Positions 11,157-21,367 of a stretch of 64,000 nt of DNA are shown here, piece by piece. The stretch lies in the NCBI GenBank assembly GCA_024663395.1, contig JANFAH010000037.1, forward strand, positions 434,001 to 498,000, written 5' to 3'. A model generated the notes under the pieces. It was given only the letters and a program-made list of their open reading frames with translations. It did no database searches and was not told where the DNA came from. Numbering within the stretch: the first letter of the stretch is position 1; every line of letters starts with the position of its first letter. This DNA is from Pisolithus tinctorius. Taxonomy: Eukaryota > Basidiomycota > Agaricomycetes > Boletales > Pisolithaceae. Position numbers and translations under genes: made by a program.

Positions 11157-12523
11157 GTCTCGGGGGTAGTACCCGAGCCCGAGGCCGGTGCGGCCTCGGT
11201 GGTGGCCGCGGTGCGAGCCTTGGCCTTTCCGGCTTTCTTAGGGCATTTGTCAGCAAAATGACCGGACCCTCCGCAGAACATGCAGAGGTTTCCGTCTAGG
11301 CGACGCTTGCATTCCTCTGGGGTGAGCTTTCCATCTTTGCCGAGTTTGCTAGGCTCGGGCTTGGATGAATTGCTGTTATTACCCGGCTTTGACGAAGCCG
11401 GCTTAGGGGAAGAACCGGAGTTGTTATTGTTGTTGCCGGTCTTGGATTTATCTTGACCGGTCTTAGGCTGGTTGTTGTTGCCGGAACTGCCGGACTTGTT
11501 GTTACCAGAGTTGGACAAGCCCTGGTGCTTATTCGCCCGCTGGACTTCTTCCTTGCGCTCCCAATAGCGCGCATCTATCTCTTGGGCGAGGTGGCGGAGC
11601 TCGTGGAGTGTCCGGGGTTTGCCAACCCGGCAGACCTCATCCTTGATTCGGTCTGGGAGGCCGGAATAGAAATGGTGGCGCAGCGCACCGTCTCCGTAGC
11701 CTCGGACTTGCGAAGCAAGCCGATTGAAGTCAACTACGTATTTATTGATGCGCTGACTTTCCTTCATGTGCAAGTGGTCGAGTTGGCTTTCGGCGTCAGC
11801 AACCGGGTCATGGGGTCCGAAGGTGGTTTGTAGCTCCAGGACGAACTCCCTCCAGGAGTCCATCCAAAGAGGTCGGTCATCGGGGTCGTCGAGCCCGAGT
11901 AAGTCCGGCTCGAACCACTCAAGAGCCATACCCTTGAGGTATGACTGGGCGAAGATGACCTTGGCGCGATCGGTCCTAAAAGCCCGGGGACGGTCTTGGA
12001 AGTTAAGTTCGCACTGGATGAAGAAGGCGCGAAGTTTCTTTGGGTCAGTGCCGTCAAAGGCGTCGGGCTCGCGTAACTTGGTCCTGCTTGAGGACTCAGG
12101 ACTAGTACGGGTGTTGCGAGCCAACAGCTTGATGGCCTTCGCGAGGCTGTCGAAGACTGCGACCGTGGGTTCGGTGTCCGGATCTGGGAAGTCCGGATCG
12201 TCTTCCGGATCATTATCTTCTGGGTTATCATCACCGGGACCATTATCAGCGGGGTCATCATCGTCTGGGTTGTTGTCATCATCGTCACCCGGCCCATCCT
12301 CGCCGGGGTCACCCTCGGGGATGGGAGCAGTGGGACGACGTGGGGTGGGGGTGTTAGATGTGTGGGCTGAAAAGCCCCTGAAAGGACTAACGGGACCTGG
12401 AGAGCGCCTAGTGGTGCCCAAAGCAGCTAGTGCTGTTTCGCGGCGAGCCCCACTGGCTGAAGCGGAGTCGGGATTAGTGGCAGAGCGGCCACGGGGAGGT
12501 TGAAAACGAGTCTTGGTTGCCAT
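11147..12523 (-). CDS. gag: E2 gag (458 aa)
   Basis: ATG at 12523, stop TAG at 11147, no internal stop. N-terminal ~110 residues are low-complexity, with an Asp/Gly/Pro/Asn-rich acidic block. The middle (about residues 140-300) is a retrotransposon gag capsid-like region (motifs PDAFDGTDPKKLRAF, LEWFEPD, FNRLASQVRGYG). A Lys/Ser/Asn/Gly-rich linker leads to one CCHC zinc knuckle, C-x2-C-x4-H-x4-C (CMFCGGSGHFADKC), for RNA packaging. The last codons form the frameshift heptamer that leads into pol. The sequence looks functional. Confidence 0.92.
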   Translation of the reverse strand: MATKTRFQPPRGRSATNPDSASASGARRETALAALGTTRRSPGPVSPFRGFSAHTSNTPTPRRPTAPIPEGDPGEDGPGDDDDNNPDDDDPADNGPGDDNPEDNDPEDDPDFPDPDTEPTVAVFDSLAKAIKLLARNTRTSPESSSRTKLREPDAFDGTDPKKLRAFFIQCELNFQDRPRAFRTDRAKVIFAQSYLKGMALEWFEPDLLGLDDPDDRPLWMDSWREFVLELQTTFGPHDPVADAESQLDHLHMKESQRINKYVVDFNRLASQVRGYGDGALRHHFYSGLPDRIKDEVCRVGKPRTLHELRHLAQEIDARYWERKEEVQRANKHQGLSNSGNNKSGSSGNNNQPKTGQDKSKTGNNNNNSGSSPKPASSKPGNNSNSSKPEPSKLGKDGKLTPEECKRRLDGNLCMFCGGSGHFADKCPKKAGKAKARTAATTEAAPASGSGTTPETKK

Positions 12524-12561
12524 GATGGTTTAGACCCACACAAGTGGCGAGTCTGAAATAC

Positions 12562-13087
12562 TGTCAAGTACGGGTTGTCCGGGTTGAGGCCGGACCGGAG
12601 ACCGAAGCGGGCGCGAGGCCGAAGGGTCGGAGTCAGGGGTAAAGTCGAAGGTACAGGTGGGTGGACTGGTTGGACTTAGCGACTGAGGGTACAGCGCTAT
12701 TCCCTTGCGTGGATCTCAGTCCGAGTCTGAGGCCGAGACGAGGTTATCAGGAGATACTTAGTTGATTTCAGACTAAGGAGTACAGGCCGAGTATCTACGA
12801 GTTTATATACCAGAAGTAGCTATAGTACGGAGACCGGTAATGCCGGTCTCGCAAGGATTGCTAAGAGGATTGGTAAGACAGGTATTAGTAACGTATGACT
12901 AAGGTAACGGAGACCGGGACAGGTGGACTGGGGACAGGACCGGGGACAGGACTTAACCGAAATGACAGACACTGCAAAGCAGTGTCTACCGCGCTAGGAC
13001 ATCTGGGGATAGCGAACAGGCGAGGCCGATGCCGGACTAAGTGAGTGCGAGGCCGAGTCCGGCCGGGGTCGAGACATGGCTATGACA
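12562..13087 (-). repeat. E2 5' LTR (right copy)
   Basis: 526 bp; 5' LTR in element orientation. The sequence directly inside it (12561 downward on the minus strand) does not begin with TGG, so a standard tRNA primer site is not evident. Tf1-type self-priming is possible but I could not find the complementary segment by eye. Confidence 0.93.
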
Positions 13088-13092
13088 GAGAG

Positions 13093-14580
13093 TATGTTCA
13101 TGTCGCTCAGCAACCTGTTCCTACCCCGCCCCCCCAACAAGGTCAAGAAGGACAATTCCATTGTTCCTTCGATCCACGGTGTTTCTTCTGTGGAGGAACA
13201 GATGGGCACAGAACTGCAGAATGTGTGCTGTGTCACAAATATGTACAAGCTGGGAAATGCTCCCTGATTGGAGGGAGAGTTTTCATGCCAGACAGCTCTG
13301 ATATTCCTAGGACAGCTGCAGGTCATAATTTCAAGGAAAAGATCAATAACTTCCTTGCCATGTGCGACTCGATCATTGCCTCGGCAAACCTCGTCTCAGT
13401 TCAGCGACCCAGCCAGCAGTCAACCTCATCCCGTGGGCATGAGACTCCTCCCCATCTCGTCAGCACAATGTTCTTCAGCAACGAAGATGTTTTGGAATAC
13501 CAAGTCAACCTACACCCCTCTTCCTATCTAGTCAACGAAAACCTAGAGGAGGATGCTGATGAAGAAGACCAATGTGCCTTGGCAAGGGCTTATGCGCAGG
13601 TAGAAGAGTTGAAGAACGCTATCAAGAAAAAGAAGACAGCTCGCTTTGACAGCGTAGAAGTCCCGGTTCGTCGTCAAAGGCCAGCACTAGCAGTCCCAGC
13701 GTCGGCCAACATGCCAGTGTCTACTATCCCAGTCAGTAATTCCGCTCCAGCTAACACTGCCTCGTCTTCGGAAGCCCCAACAGCTGGAAAAACTCCGGTT
13801 GCTCCTAATCTTACAGATCCCCAGAAACTTAAGCCATTGACAAATTCCGCACCCCAATTCCATTACCAAAGCAGCTTTGATGAGGCTGCAGCGACCAAGC
13901 GGATCATAAACCAAGTCTTAGACACAAAAATGGAAATCTCTACTAAAGATCTATTAGCTGTCAGCCCAGAGATCCACAAGCAGATCAGAGAACTAGCTGC
14001 GACGAAGAAGATAACTATTGGGAGTTTAGAAACCGCATCAGACGCGACTCCCTCGGCTGCTTGGGCGTCCTATGAGCAGTACTGGGTCAGAGACACAGAA
14101 GGGAAGTGCGTGGGCCTCGCTACAGCTCCCTTACATGCTGTTGATGGGATCTTGATGGACAAACTCCATGTCGAATGTATTTTGGACAGCGGATGCCAGG
14201 TAGTGGCCTTGCGATGGGAGTTGTGGGAAGCTTTAGAGGCCCCTCTCCGTACTGACATGACCATGACTCTGGAGGCCGCTAACCAATCCAAAGAAAGCAC
14301 CCTTGGGGTCATAGAGAACGCCACCTTGTGCATAGGGAACATCAAGGCCCATCTACAAATCCAGGTCGTTGATCATGCGCCTTTCGACTTACTGCTCGGT
14401 CGACCCTTCTTCTGCCTACTCTCCAGTGTGCTTCATGATTTCCCTGATGGAGAACAGTCTCTGGAAATCCGTGACCCTAATTCCGGTAAACAAGTCTTAA
14501 TTCCAACACGACCTCGCAACAGACTGCAACCCCTTCCACGTTTCATAAATTCTGAAGACGAAGAAGACTTCTTCACATGA
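13093..14580 (+). pseudogene. E1 gag-protease, C-terminal part
   Basis: Continuation of the E1 gag frame after E2; open to TGA at 14578-14580. It carries a CCHC knuckle (CFFCGGTDGHRTAEC, near 13175), a long linker rich in Ala/Pro/Ser, and a retroviral-type aspartic protease with active-site DSG (ILDSGCQV, near 14180) and the flap/hydrophobic motif LLLGRPFF near 14390. Gag and protease are thus one polypeptide and pol is separate. The last four bases ATGA overlap the pol start at 14577, which suggests stop-restart translation or -1 frameshifting. The same arrangement occurs in E3. As part of an interrupted gene it cannot be expressed normally. Confidence 0.85.
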
Positions 14581-17500
14581 AAACAAATGCGTCGCCACAT
14601 GAATCCACCCAAACAGGGTTTTTAGTATCGGTCGAGGACTCGTACGATCTGCAAGGAGACCAGGACTGTGCTTTCTCTGTGTGTTCACTTTATGTTTCTG
14701 ATCCGTCTTTATACCCTTTGAAGTCTTCCACATTTTTACCCACAGACACTGCCATAAATTCCACTGCAGCATTTATCTATGACTTTCGAGGCAACAGTAT
14801 GCCCCCTGTCGATCCCTTTGACACCAGTTCCGTTTCTCCGACTGATCCTTTCCTGTTCTCGACCGCTACTACCATTTCTCCACTGACAATTTCTGCCTTA
14901 TGCTCTACTTATCAGTTCGATCCTGTTTATCATGTCTTAAAGTACAAACCTGTAGCAAGGAAGGTGAGGCCGGTACCGACGTCGATGCCAGCAGAATTCC
15001 AAGTAGAGCATTGGGAGGCCAAAGACCCACTCACAGATCTGCCTATTTTACCTACTCATCCCCCTCCGTTTGTGCCAGGTTCCAGGTTTACTCAGGAAAG
15101 AGCTGATGAGCTTGATCTGGACCCAGCAAGGTTCCTTTGGCCTACAGAATTAGACCTAGTACAGTGGTTGGTCAGGGAGCATGAAGATGCCTTTGCTTGG
15201 GACGCTTCGGAAAGAGGGACCTTCCAAGAGGACATGTTCCCACCCCTGAAGATACCTACGCTAGCCCACAAGCCTTGGGTTGAGCGGAATATTCCCATTC
15301 CCCCTGCTATTTTCCGTGAAGTTGTTAATATTATCAAAGAAAAGATTTCCGCAGGGGTTTATGAACTGTCTACTTCGTCTTACCGCTCAAAATGGTTCTG
15401 CGTAGTCAAGAAGGACGGAAAATCTCTGCGCCTCGTACATGACTTACAACCTCTAAATGCCGTTTCTATCCAGGACTCAGCCATTCCCCCCTTCGTTGAT
15501 TTGATTGCTGAAGCCTTCGCTTGTCATTCAGTCTATGGAATTTTAGATCTTATGGTCAGATATGATCATCGCACCATACATGACGATTACCGCAACCTCA
15601 CTACCTTCCAAACTCCTATAGGTACTCTTCGACTCACCAAACTTCCTATGGGCTACACGAATGCCGTCCAAATTTTCCACAGAGACGTCTGTTGGATCTT
15701 AAAAGACGAAATTCCAGAAGTCACCATCCTGTTTATTGACAACTGTCCCATTAAAGGCCCCAAATCTCGCTACCAAAATCCCGACAGGACCTACAAAATG
15801 ATTCCACAGAATTCTGGGATTAGACGCTTCATCTGGGAGCACCTGCAGAACGTCAATCGGGTCTTGCACCATCTACGTCATGCAGGAGCCACCATCTCAG
15901 CAAAGAAATGTGTCATCGCTGTGCTGTCCATCATAGTGGTTGGGCATAAGGTGTCGTTCGAGGGTAGAATTCCAGATGAAACTAAAGTCCAGAAGATTAA
16001 AGATTGGCCTTATTGCGCAAACATTACTGAAGTATGCGGATTTTTAGGTCTCTGCTCTTACTGCAGGATCTTCATCAAAGACTTTGCCAAACATGCCCAT
16101 CCCCTCATCGAGCTGACCAAGAAAGACGTCCCCTTTGAATTCCGCGACGAACATAGGGAAGCCATGGAGTACCTCTGCCGGGCAATCATCTCGTCCCCTG
16201 CATTGCGAACTATCGACTATAATTCCAAAAGGAAGGTCATCTTAGCAGTTGACACTTCTAACATCACTGTCGGGTACCTCCTCATGCAGGAAGGGGAAGA
16301 TGAAAAATGCTACCCTGCTAGGTTTGGCTCGATAACCCTCAATGATCACGAATGTCGATACAGCCAAGCTAAGCTGGAGCTGTTTGGACTTTTCCATGCT
16401 TTGCACGACGTCCGACTTCATATCTTTGGCATGCGGAATTTAGTTGTCGAGGTGGATGCACGATATATCAGAGGGATGATTAACAATCCCGATCTACAGC
16501 CTAACGCGACCATAAATCATTGGATCGCCGGAATTCTCCTATTTGACTTCGAGCTCATGCATGTTCCAGCACACAAGCACACAGCACCGGACGGACTTTC
16601 GAGGAGGCTGAGGGCAGAAGAAGATGAGGAGGGGGACGAGGACTATGAGGATTGGATAGATGAGTGTGGGGCTTTCGCAGTCAAGCTCTTGAATCGTAGG
16701 GAAGCGCGTTTCGAGTCCCATCCTTACCCCTTGGAAATTCCGAGCATCATGTCAGACTCATCCCTCCCCCTGTCACAGAGTCTAGGTATCTTTACTGCCG
16801 AAGATTCGATGCCAGAAAACCTTGAGACTGAAATTCCAAGGTCAGAAAAAGCGAAACAGAGAGAGGAGAGGATGAGAGTGGTGAAGGAGTTTTTGGAGAC
16901 AAAGAAAACGCCCAAAGGGTTAGAGGAGGCGGAACTGGAGAGCCTAGTGTGCCTTGCGACTCGGCATTTTGTAAAAGGGGGAGAACTGTGGAGGAAGGAT
17001 CCCCAGGGATGGCACCAGCTAGTGGTACCCTCACACAAACACCTTGGAATTCTCTGCCAGGCCCACAACGACCTAGGGCACAAGGGTATCTTCTCAACCT
17101 GTATGCGTTTGCTGACTCGCTTTTGGTGGCCCATGCTAGAGCAGGATGTCCATTGGTATGTTAAATCGTGCCATGAGTGCCAGATCTGTCGTTTGGATCA
17201 CATTCATATACCGCCAGTCATCGCCATCCCTGAACCCCTGTTTTACAAGGCTTATATGGACACATTCTTAATGCCGAAGTCGAACGGGTTTCGCTATGTT
17301 ACCCAAGCCCACTGTTCACTCACCAGTTACCCCGAATGGGCTATGCTTCGTGCAGAGACAGGCAAGTCCATTGGAAAGTTCATCTTCAAACAGATTCTGT
17401 GCCATTGGGGTGCTGTTGTGGAGATTGTCACAGATAATGGGGGACCATATGTCCTTGCTCTCGACTGGCTCTCCAAGACCTTCAGAATTCACCACATACG

Positions 17501-18233
17501 CATCTCCCCTTATAACTCACAGGCTAATGGAGTTGTCAAATGGCAGCATTTTGATGTAAGAGAGGCAATGGTAAAGAGTTGTGGTGGGGAAGCATCGAGG
17601 TGGTCAGAAGTGGCCCCTGCAGTATTTTGGGCAGAGAGGGTTACGGTCCACAAGGCAACCGGGTTTTCTCCATTCTATATGGCTCACGGTGTTGAGCCCA
17701 GACTCCCTTTCAATCTGGTCGAAGCGACATTTTTAGCCCCTTTCGAGGTGGAATTTTACTCGACTACAGACCTCATTGCTCACCGTGCTCGCCAACTCCA
17801 GAAATGCCCCAAGGACCTCGCTCGCATCCACGATCTGGTCCTAAAATCCCACTTTGCCTCAGCCAAGGATTTCGTCGATCGTTTCGCATGATCCATCAAA
17901 GACTTTAACTTCGAACCAGGGTCGCTTGTCCTCGTTCGGAATTCCCATGTTGAACTAGAACTCGACCGGAAAACCAAACTGCGCTACCTAGGGCCTATGA
18001 TCGTCATCAGATGCACTAAAGGCGGCTTGTACATACTTGTGGAATTAGATGGCGCTGTCTCGAAATTCCGCTTTGCTGCCTTTTGCCTATACCCCAATTT
18101 CCTGCGGAATAATGCTTGTATTGAAGTCACCCAGCTGACTGGTGTTTCCTCGCAAGACCTGGATCGTCTTGAAGACGATGTGTTCCCAGACCCTACGCTC
18201 GCTGGCGTCCCATTGGACAAGTCAGATGAGTAG
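14577..18233 (+). pseudogene. pol: E1 pol: RT, RNase H, integrase (catalytic residues altered)
   Basis: ATG 14577; open to TGA 17889-17891 (1104 aa), then the same frame continues 114 codons to TAG at 18231, collinear with the E3 integrase C-terminus, so the TGA is a nonsense change. RT spans about 15300-16000. The motif normally YxDD is F-I-D-N here (E3 has FIDD): GAC to AAC at a CpG. RNase H follows (AVDTS near 16240). Integrase has an HHCC finger (17050-17190), Asp in MDTF, Asp in TDNGG, but the third catalytic residue is Lys (residue about 988, QANGVVK; E3 has GIVE), again a CpG transition. No chromodomain is seen. E1 therefore encodes no active RT or integrase. Confidence 0.9.
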
Positions 18234-18491
18234 CCCGTCCTTCTCCCTACCTCTTTTCTTTTGTTTCTCTCTTCTTTCTTTTATTGATACCCGTTTCATC
18301 TCATATATAAGTTCTGCACCGCCCACATGAAAGAAACAAAGTCTATAAAAAAAAATAAAAAATAAAATTCTGCACTTCTTTTCCTTCAAAAGTCTTACAT
18401 TTCCTTACTGTAGTACTAAAACTGACGCACAAAAGACTCTTTCACATTTGGGACATACGAGTACAAAATTCTGCAGACACTAGAACGCTAT
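18234..18491. other. E1 convergent 3' region
   Basis: AT-rich spacer of 258 bp between the stop of pol (plus) and the stop of the antisense gene (minus), with an A-rich block at 18343-18367. It probably holds the polyadenylation signal of the antisense transcript; no gene seen. Confidence 0.4.
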
Positions 18492-20101
18492 CTACAGGTC
18501 GCAGAGATTGTCCTTCAACCTTCGTAACTCCTCCTGTCTGGCCTGCGCAGTCTCGATCCGGTGTGTTACCCGCCTCGCTAGCATCTCCAGCAGCCGGTAG
18601 ACCTGCTCCAACTCAAATTCTTCATCCTCGGCTCTTGCCTCGAGCACTCACAGACGCTCAACGATATTCGCTGTCGACCACTCGTGTGGGTATTCGACCT
18701 CCGGAATCTCTGTGGCCGGTGGAGTGTCGCTCTGGACCGACACTTCGACGTCTCCGGGTTCCTCCAGTAAACCGGTCGCAGTTGCGAAGAATGGTTCGCT
18801 CTCGACTTGCGGTTCGTCGACTGGAAGTGACGCTCCAGGTTCATCGACAGGGGCTGGTGAGGGCTTGAATGAGGGTCCGGGCATTGGAGTAGCCCCGCGG
18901 AAAAAGAGACGAGGTGTTGGTGAAGGATTGTGGGGTGAAGGGGTTGGTTGTGGCGAAGGAGAACATGGGGGAGTCAGACCAGGCTGCTGTTTTCGAGCCA
19001 GAATTTTCAGAGTGAGCTTCTTAGCAGGTCCAGTCACAGGTTCGGCTGGGGGCGCCTTCATGGTCGTAATTGATTTGACCCGTTTGTGGGATGGGCCTGC
19101 TTCCCCAACGGTACCAGAGTTCTTTTGCTGAAGGCGGTGTCAGCTCGTTCCCATGCGGAATTTCACCTGTTCGGTACTCACCTTTCTCCCTACTCCACAA
19201 GAGTGGGAGCACTTGTGCTTCGCCTTCTGGCACCGTTTACAGGATGATTCTGGCTCCCCGACGCACGTGAGGTTTGCCTGCGCACACGTCTCGCAGGGCT
19301 CGTTGTCTCCAGCCACGCGGGGTCTCTTTGCAGAAGGTCCTGGTTCGCCTTCGCCTTTGCTGTCGCCCCCGTCATCGTCGATGTCATCAGCCAGCTCGTC
19401 CTCCTCGCTGGTGGCCTGTGGCATTTTCATTGAAGTCAGCATTCATGCTTGGGGTTGTCAAGGACATGGAATGCACCTTCTGTTTCCCTTTTCCTTTGCT
19501 CGCACTACCAGAGCCCCCCCCTGTCGAACATGCAGCTCCTCTTGATGGGTGTCCTTCGGTGTCCCCTGGCATGTGGTCTTGGCCCACGTCTCTTGCTGTT
19601 TGGCCCTGGGTACGCACTGACGGTGCCTTGGCCAACCTCTCAGCCTCTAAGCATGCTCTCTCCTCGACCCACTCCTGGTAGTCCTTGAAGACGTCGTCGA
19701 TGTGGAATCTTCACTGCCCTTCTGGCCGATGAAGATCTGCTATGGCTATCACCACAGGGATCACCTCATTCTGCCATATCACGGATTCTTCGGTCATCTC
19801 ACGAAGGTTGGCATCACGCACCTTCGGGATGGAGATCTCATTCTCGTCGACATACTTCCACCACGAGTAGATCCCAGCCTGGAGACCTGTTAGCGCATCG
19901 CGGGGCACAAGTATCTAGTGCACTCACCCAGGTCTGGTCCCAGTCCCCCACCCACTTGTATATCGCCTCTAAGCTCTCTTCAGGTTGCGGCACCGTGTCA
20001 ATCAGCACTCTAATGTGCCTCAGTGCTGCTGACAGCGAGGTAATTGCCTGGTCCCTCATGCTGAACACTGGTCGTGTGTTGCGGATTGAGTACGCTTGCA
20101 T
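18492..20101 (-). pseudogene. Antisense accessory gene of E1: Zn2Cys6 cluster protein, four exons, two TGAs
   Basis: Reconstructed on the minus strand as exons 20101-19928, 19878-19477, 19415-19182 and 19127-18492; introns of 49, 61 and 54 bp all run GT-AG with GCTAAC or GCTGAC branch points, and all exons end in phase 0 (about 481 codons). Exon 2 encodes a helical Glu/Arg/Ala segment (KDYQEWVEERACLEAERLAK). Exon 3 encodes the cluster C-x2-C-x6-C-x7-C-x2-C-x6-C (19310-19215). Exon 4 is Pro/Ser-rich and ends with a coiled coil (18647-18495). In-frame TGAs at 19713-19711 and 18650-18648 sit where CGA would fit. Domain order and intron positions match the E3 gene. It is opposite to gag-pol and nearly the whole stretch between pol and the polypurine tract is given to it. 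Start chosen by similarity to E3. Confidence 0.75.
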
Positions 20102-20337
20102 GTCGACGAGTGGATGAGACGTATGGGCTTGGGCTTGGATAGTGGATACAGGTGTAGCTGGGGATGGGCAGTTTGACGAGTGGTGAGCCACCTTCTGGGC
20201 GTATTTAAATTCCGCAGGGCTATCTCGTACAATGCAGAATTCCCTTCTGCACGAGGCAGAATTCCGACCATGTGCCATCATTGTTACATAAGACATGCCG
20301 AAATTCCACTCGTCTCTGTCGCGTCTTGGTTCGGTCT

Positions 20338-20373
20338 GACCGAGGACAGTCAGCATTCAAAGTCCCCAGGAGG
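20338..20373 (+). other. E1 polypurine-tract region
   Basis: CTGACC...GTCAG can form a short hairpin, followed by CATTCAAAGTCCCCAGGAGG directly before the 3' LTR. E3 has the same block before its 3' LTR (40689-40725) and a second copy at 38591-38633. Confidence 0.6.
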
Positions 20374-21367
20374 TGTAGGGAACCGTATACTCCCTGAGGC
20401 TGGAACACGAATCTGTCACTAAATTCCGCAAGCCTCTACGTCAAACCCGTTTTGGAATTGTTCCGCTCGTGTCTTCGTGTTTCCTCCCCACCCCTGTCGC
20501 CTTCGGAGTTTCTACCGACCTTCCGCATGTCGCTCAGTCATCAAAACGCTGATCTGGAAATTCTGCATTCGTGCAGAGTCATCCAGAATTCAGTAGCCAT
20601 GCCACTGCTCAGCCACATCACCAGTTGTCCATGCCACTTACCTCTAAAAAACTCCGGATTCCCCTGTCGCCCTAAATTCCGCAAGCTGGACTTCGTGCCA
20701 GTACACTACGCTCTGCCCTCCTGTGCCACTCAGCTCCACCTCCCACTTGTATGCATACTCTCGTTCTGTTGGAAGATACCCCTTACCATTGTCCTGTTCT
20801 TACTCTTGTGTACTATGCACCAGACTATTTCATGTGCATCCATATTTTGCTGACATCTGATGTCCTGCCCTTTATTTTCCAGTCTTTTAGTTTTTCTGCC
20901 CCACCTTACTCCGACTCGTACCTACTTTCCCTGTACTATATAATTCTGCCATAGCGTCAGAAATAGACCACCCACCTTTGGAGTCGCTATCTGTGTGTGT
21001 TCTGCGAGTTCGAGAGTTTCTAGAGTCTAAGTGCGTATATAGAGTCTACAGCGTCTTCAGTGTCCCCAGAGGTCTTTGTGTCTCCTGTGTCCTCCAGCTT
21101 TGCACACCTAATCCCGTGTCCCTTTCACTTCGAATTTGCTCCTCTTGACGTGTAGCAACCTCTTGGAATTTCGTATACCCATCCTGCTGTTCCCCACGCA
21201 TCTACATCTGCCCAGAATTAAATCCCACGGCTCTCACTCAAAATTCCCCACTGCTTCTAAGCCCTTTCTCGACTTCTCCTTCCACACAGCACCCCTTGGG
21301 ACAATCCTAGGGAATTCTCCCTTCACCCTTCCTCTAGTTGCATGCTTCCCAGAAGTCGTGTTCCACA
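20374..21367 (+). repeat. E1 3' LTR
   Basis: 994 bp, same length as the 5' copy. Followed by CCAT (21368-21371), the target duplication, and then KDZ coding sequence. Confidence 0.93.

Larger units (their letters stand above)
5492..13087 (-). mobile_element. LTR retrotransposon E2 (chromovirus, marY1/Tf1-like), inserted in E1 gag
   Basis: LTRs at 5492-6017 and 12562-13087 are both 526 bp, TG...CA, flanked by the 5-bp duplication GAGAG (5487-5491 and 13088-13092). The element reads on the minus strand: gag 12523-11147, pol by -1 frameshift 11149-7431. A spliced gene on the plus strand (6155-7232) lies between the end of pol and the 3' LTR. By eye the LTRs differ at only about seven sites, all CpG transitions, so this is a young insertion. 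Apart from one TGA in pol it looks complete. Confidence 0.95.
3300..21367 (+). mobile_element. LTR retrotransposon E1 (Ty3/gypsy), nested host of E2
   Basis: The two LTRs (3300-4293 and 20374-21367) are both 994 bp, start TG and end CA. The 4-bp sequence CCAT lies immediately outside both ends (3296-3299 and 21368-21371); removing one copy restores the KDZ reading frame, which confirms the boundaries. Internal order on the plus strand: primer site, gag-protease, pol (RT, RNase H, integrase), then an oppositely oriented zinc-cluster gene and the polypurine tract. E2 occupies 5492-13092 including its target duplication. Without E2 the element is about 10.5 kb. It is dead: several TGA stops and two altered catalytic residues. 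Confidence 0.93.
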
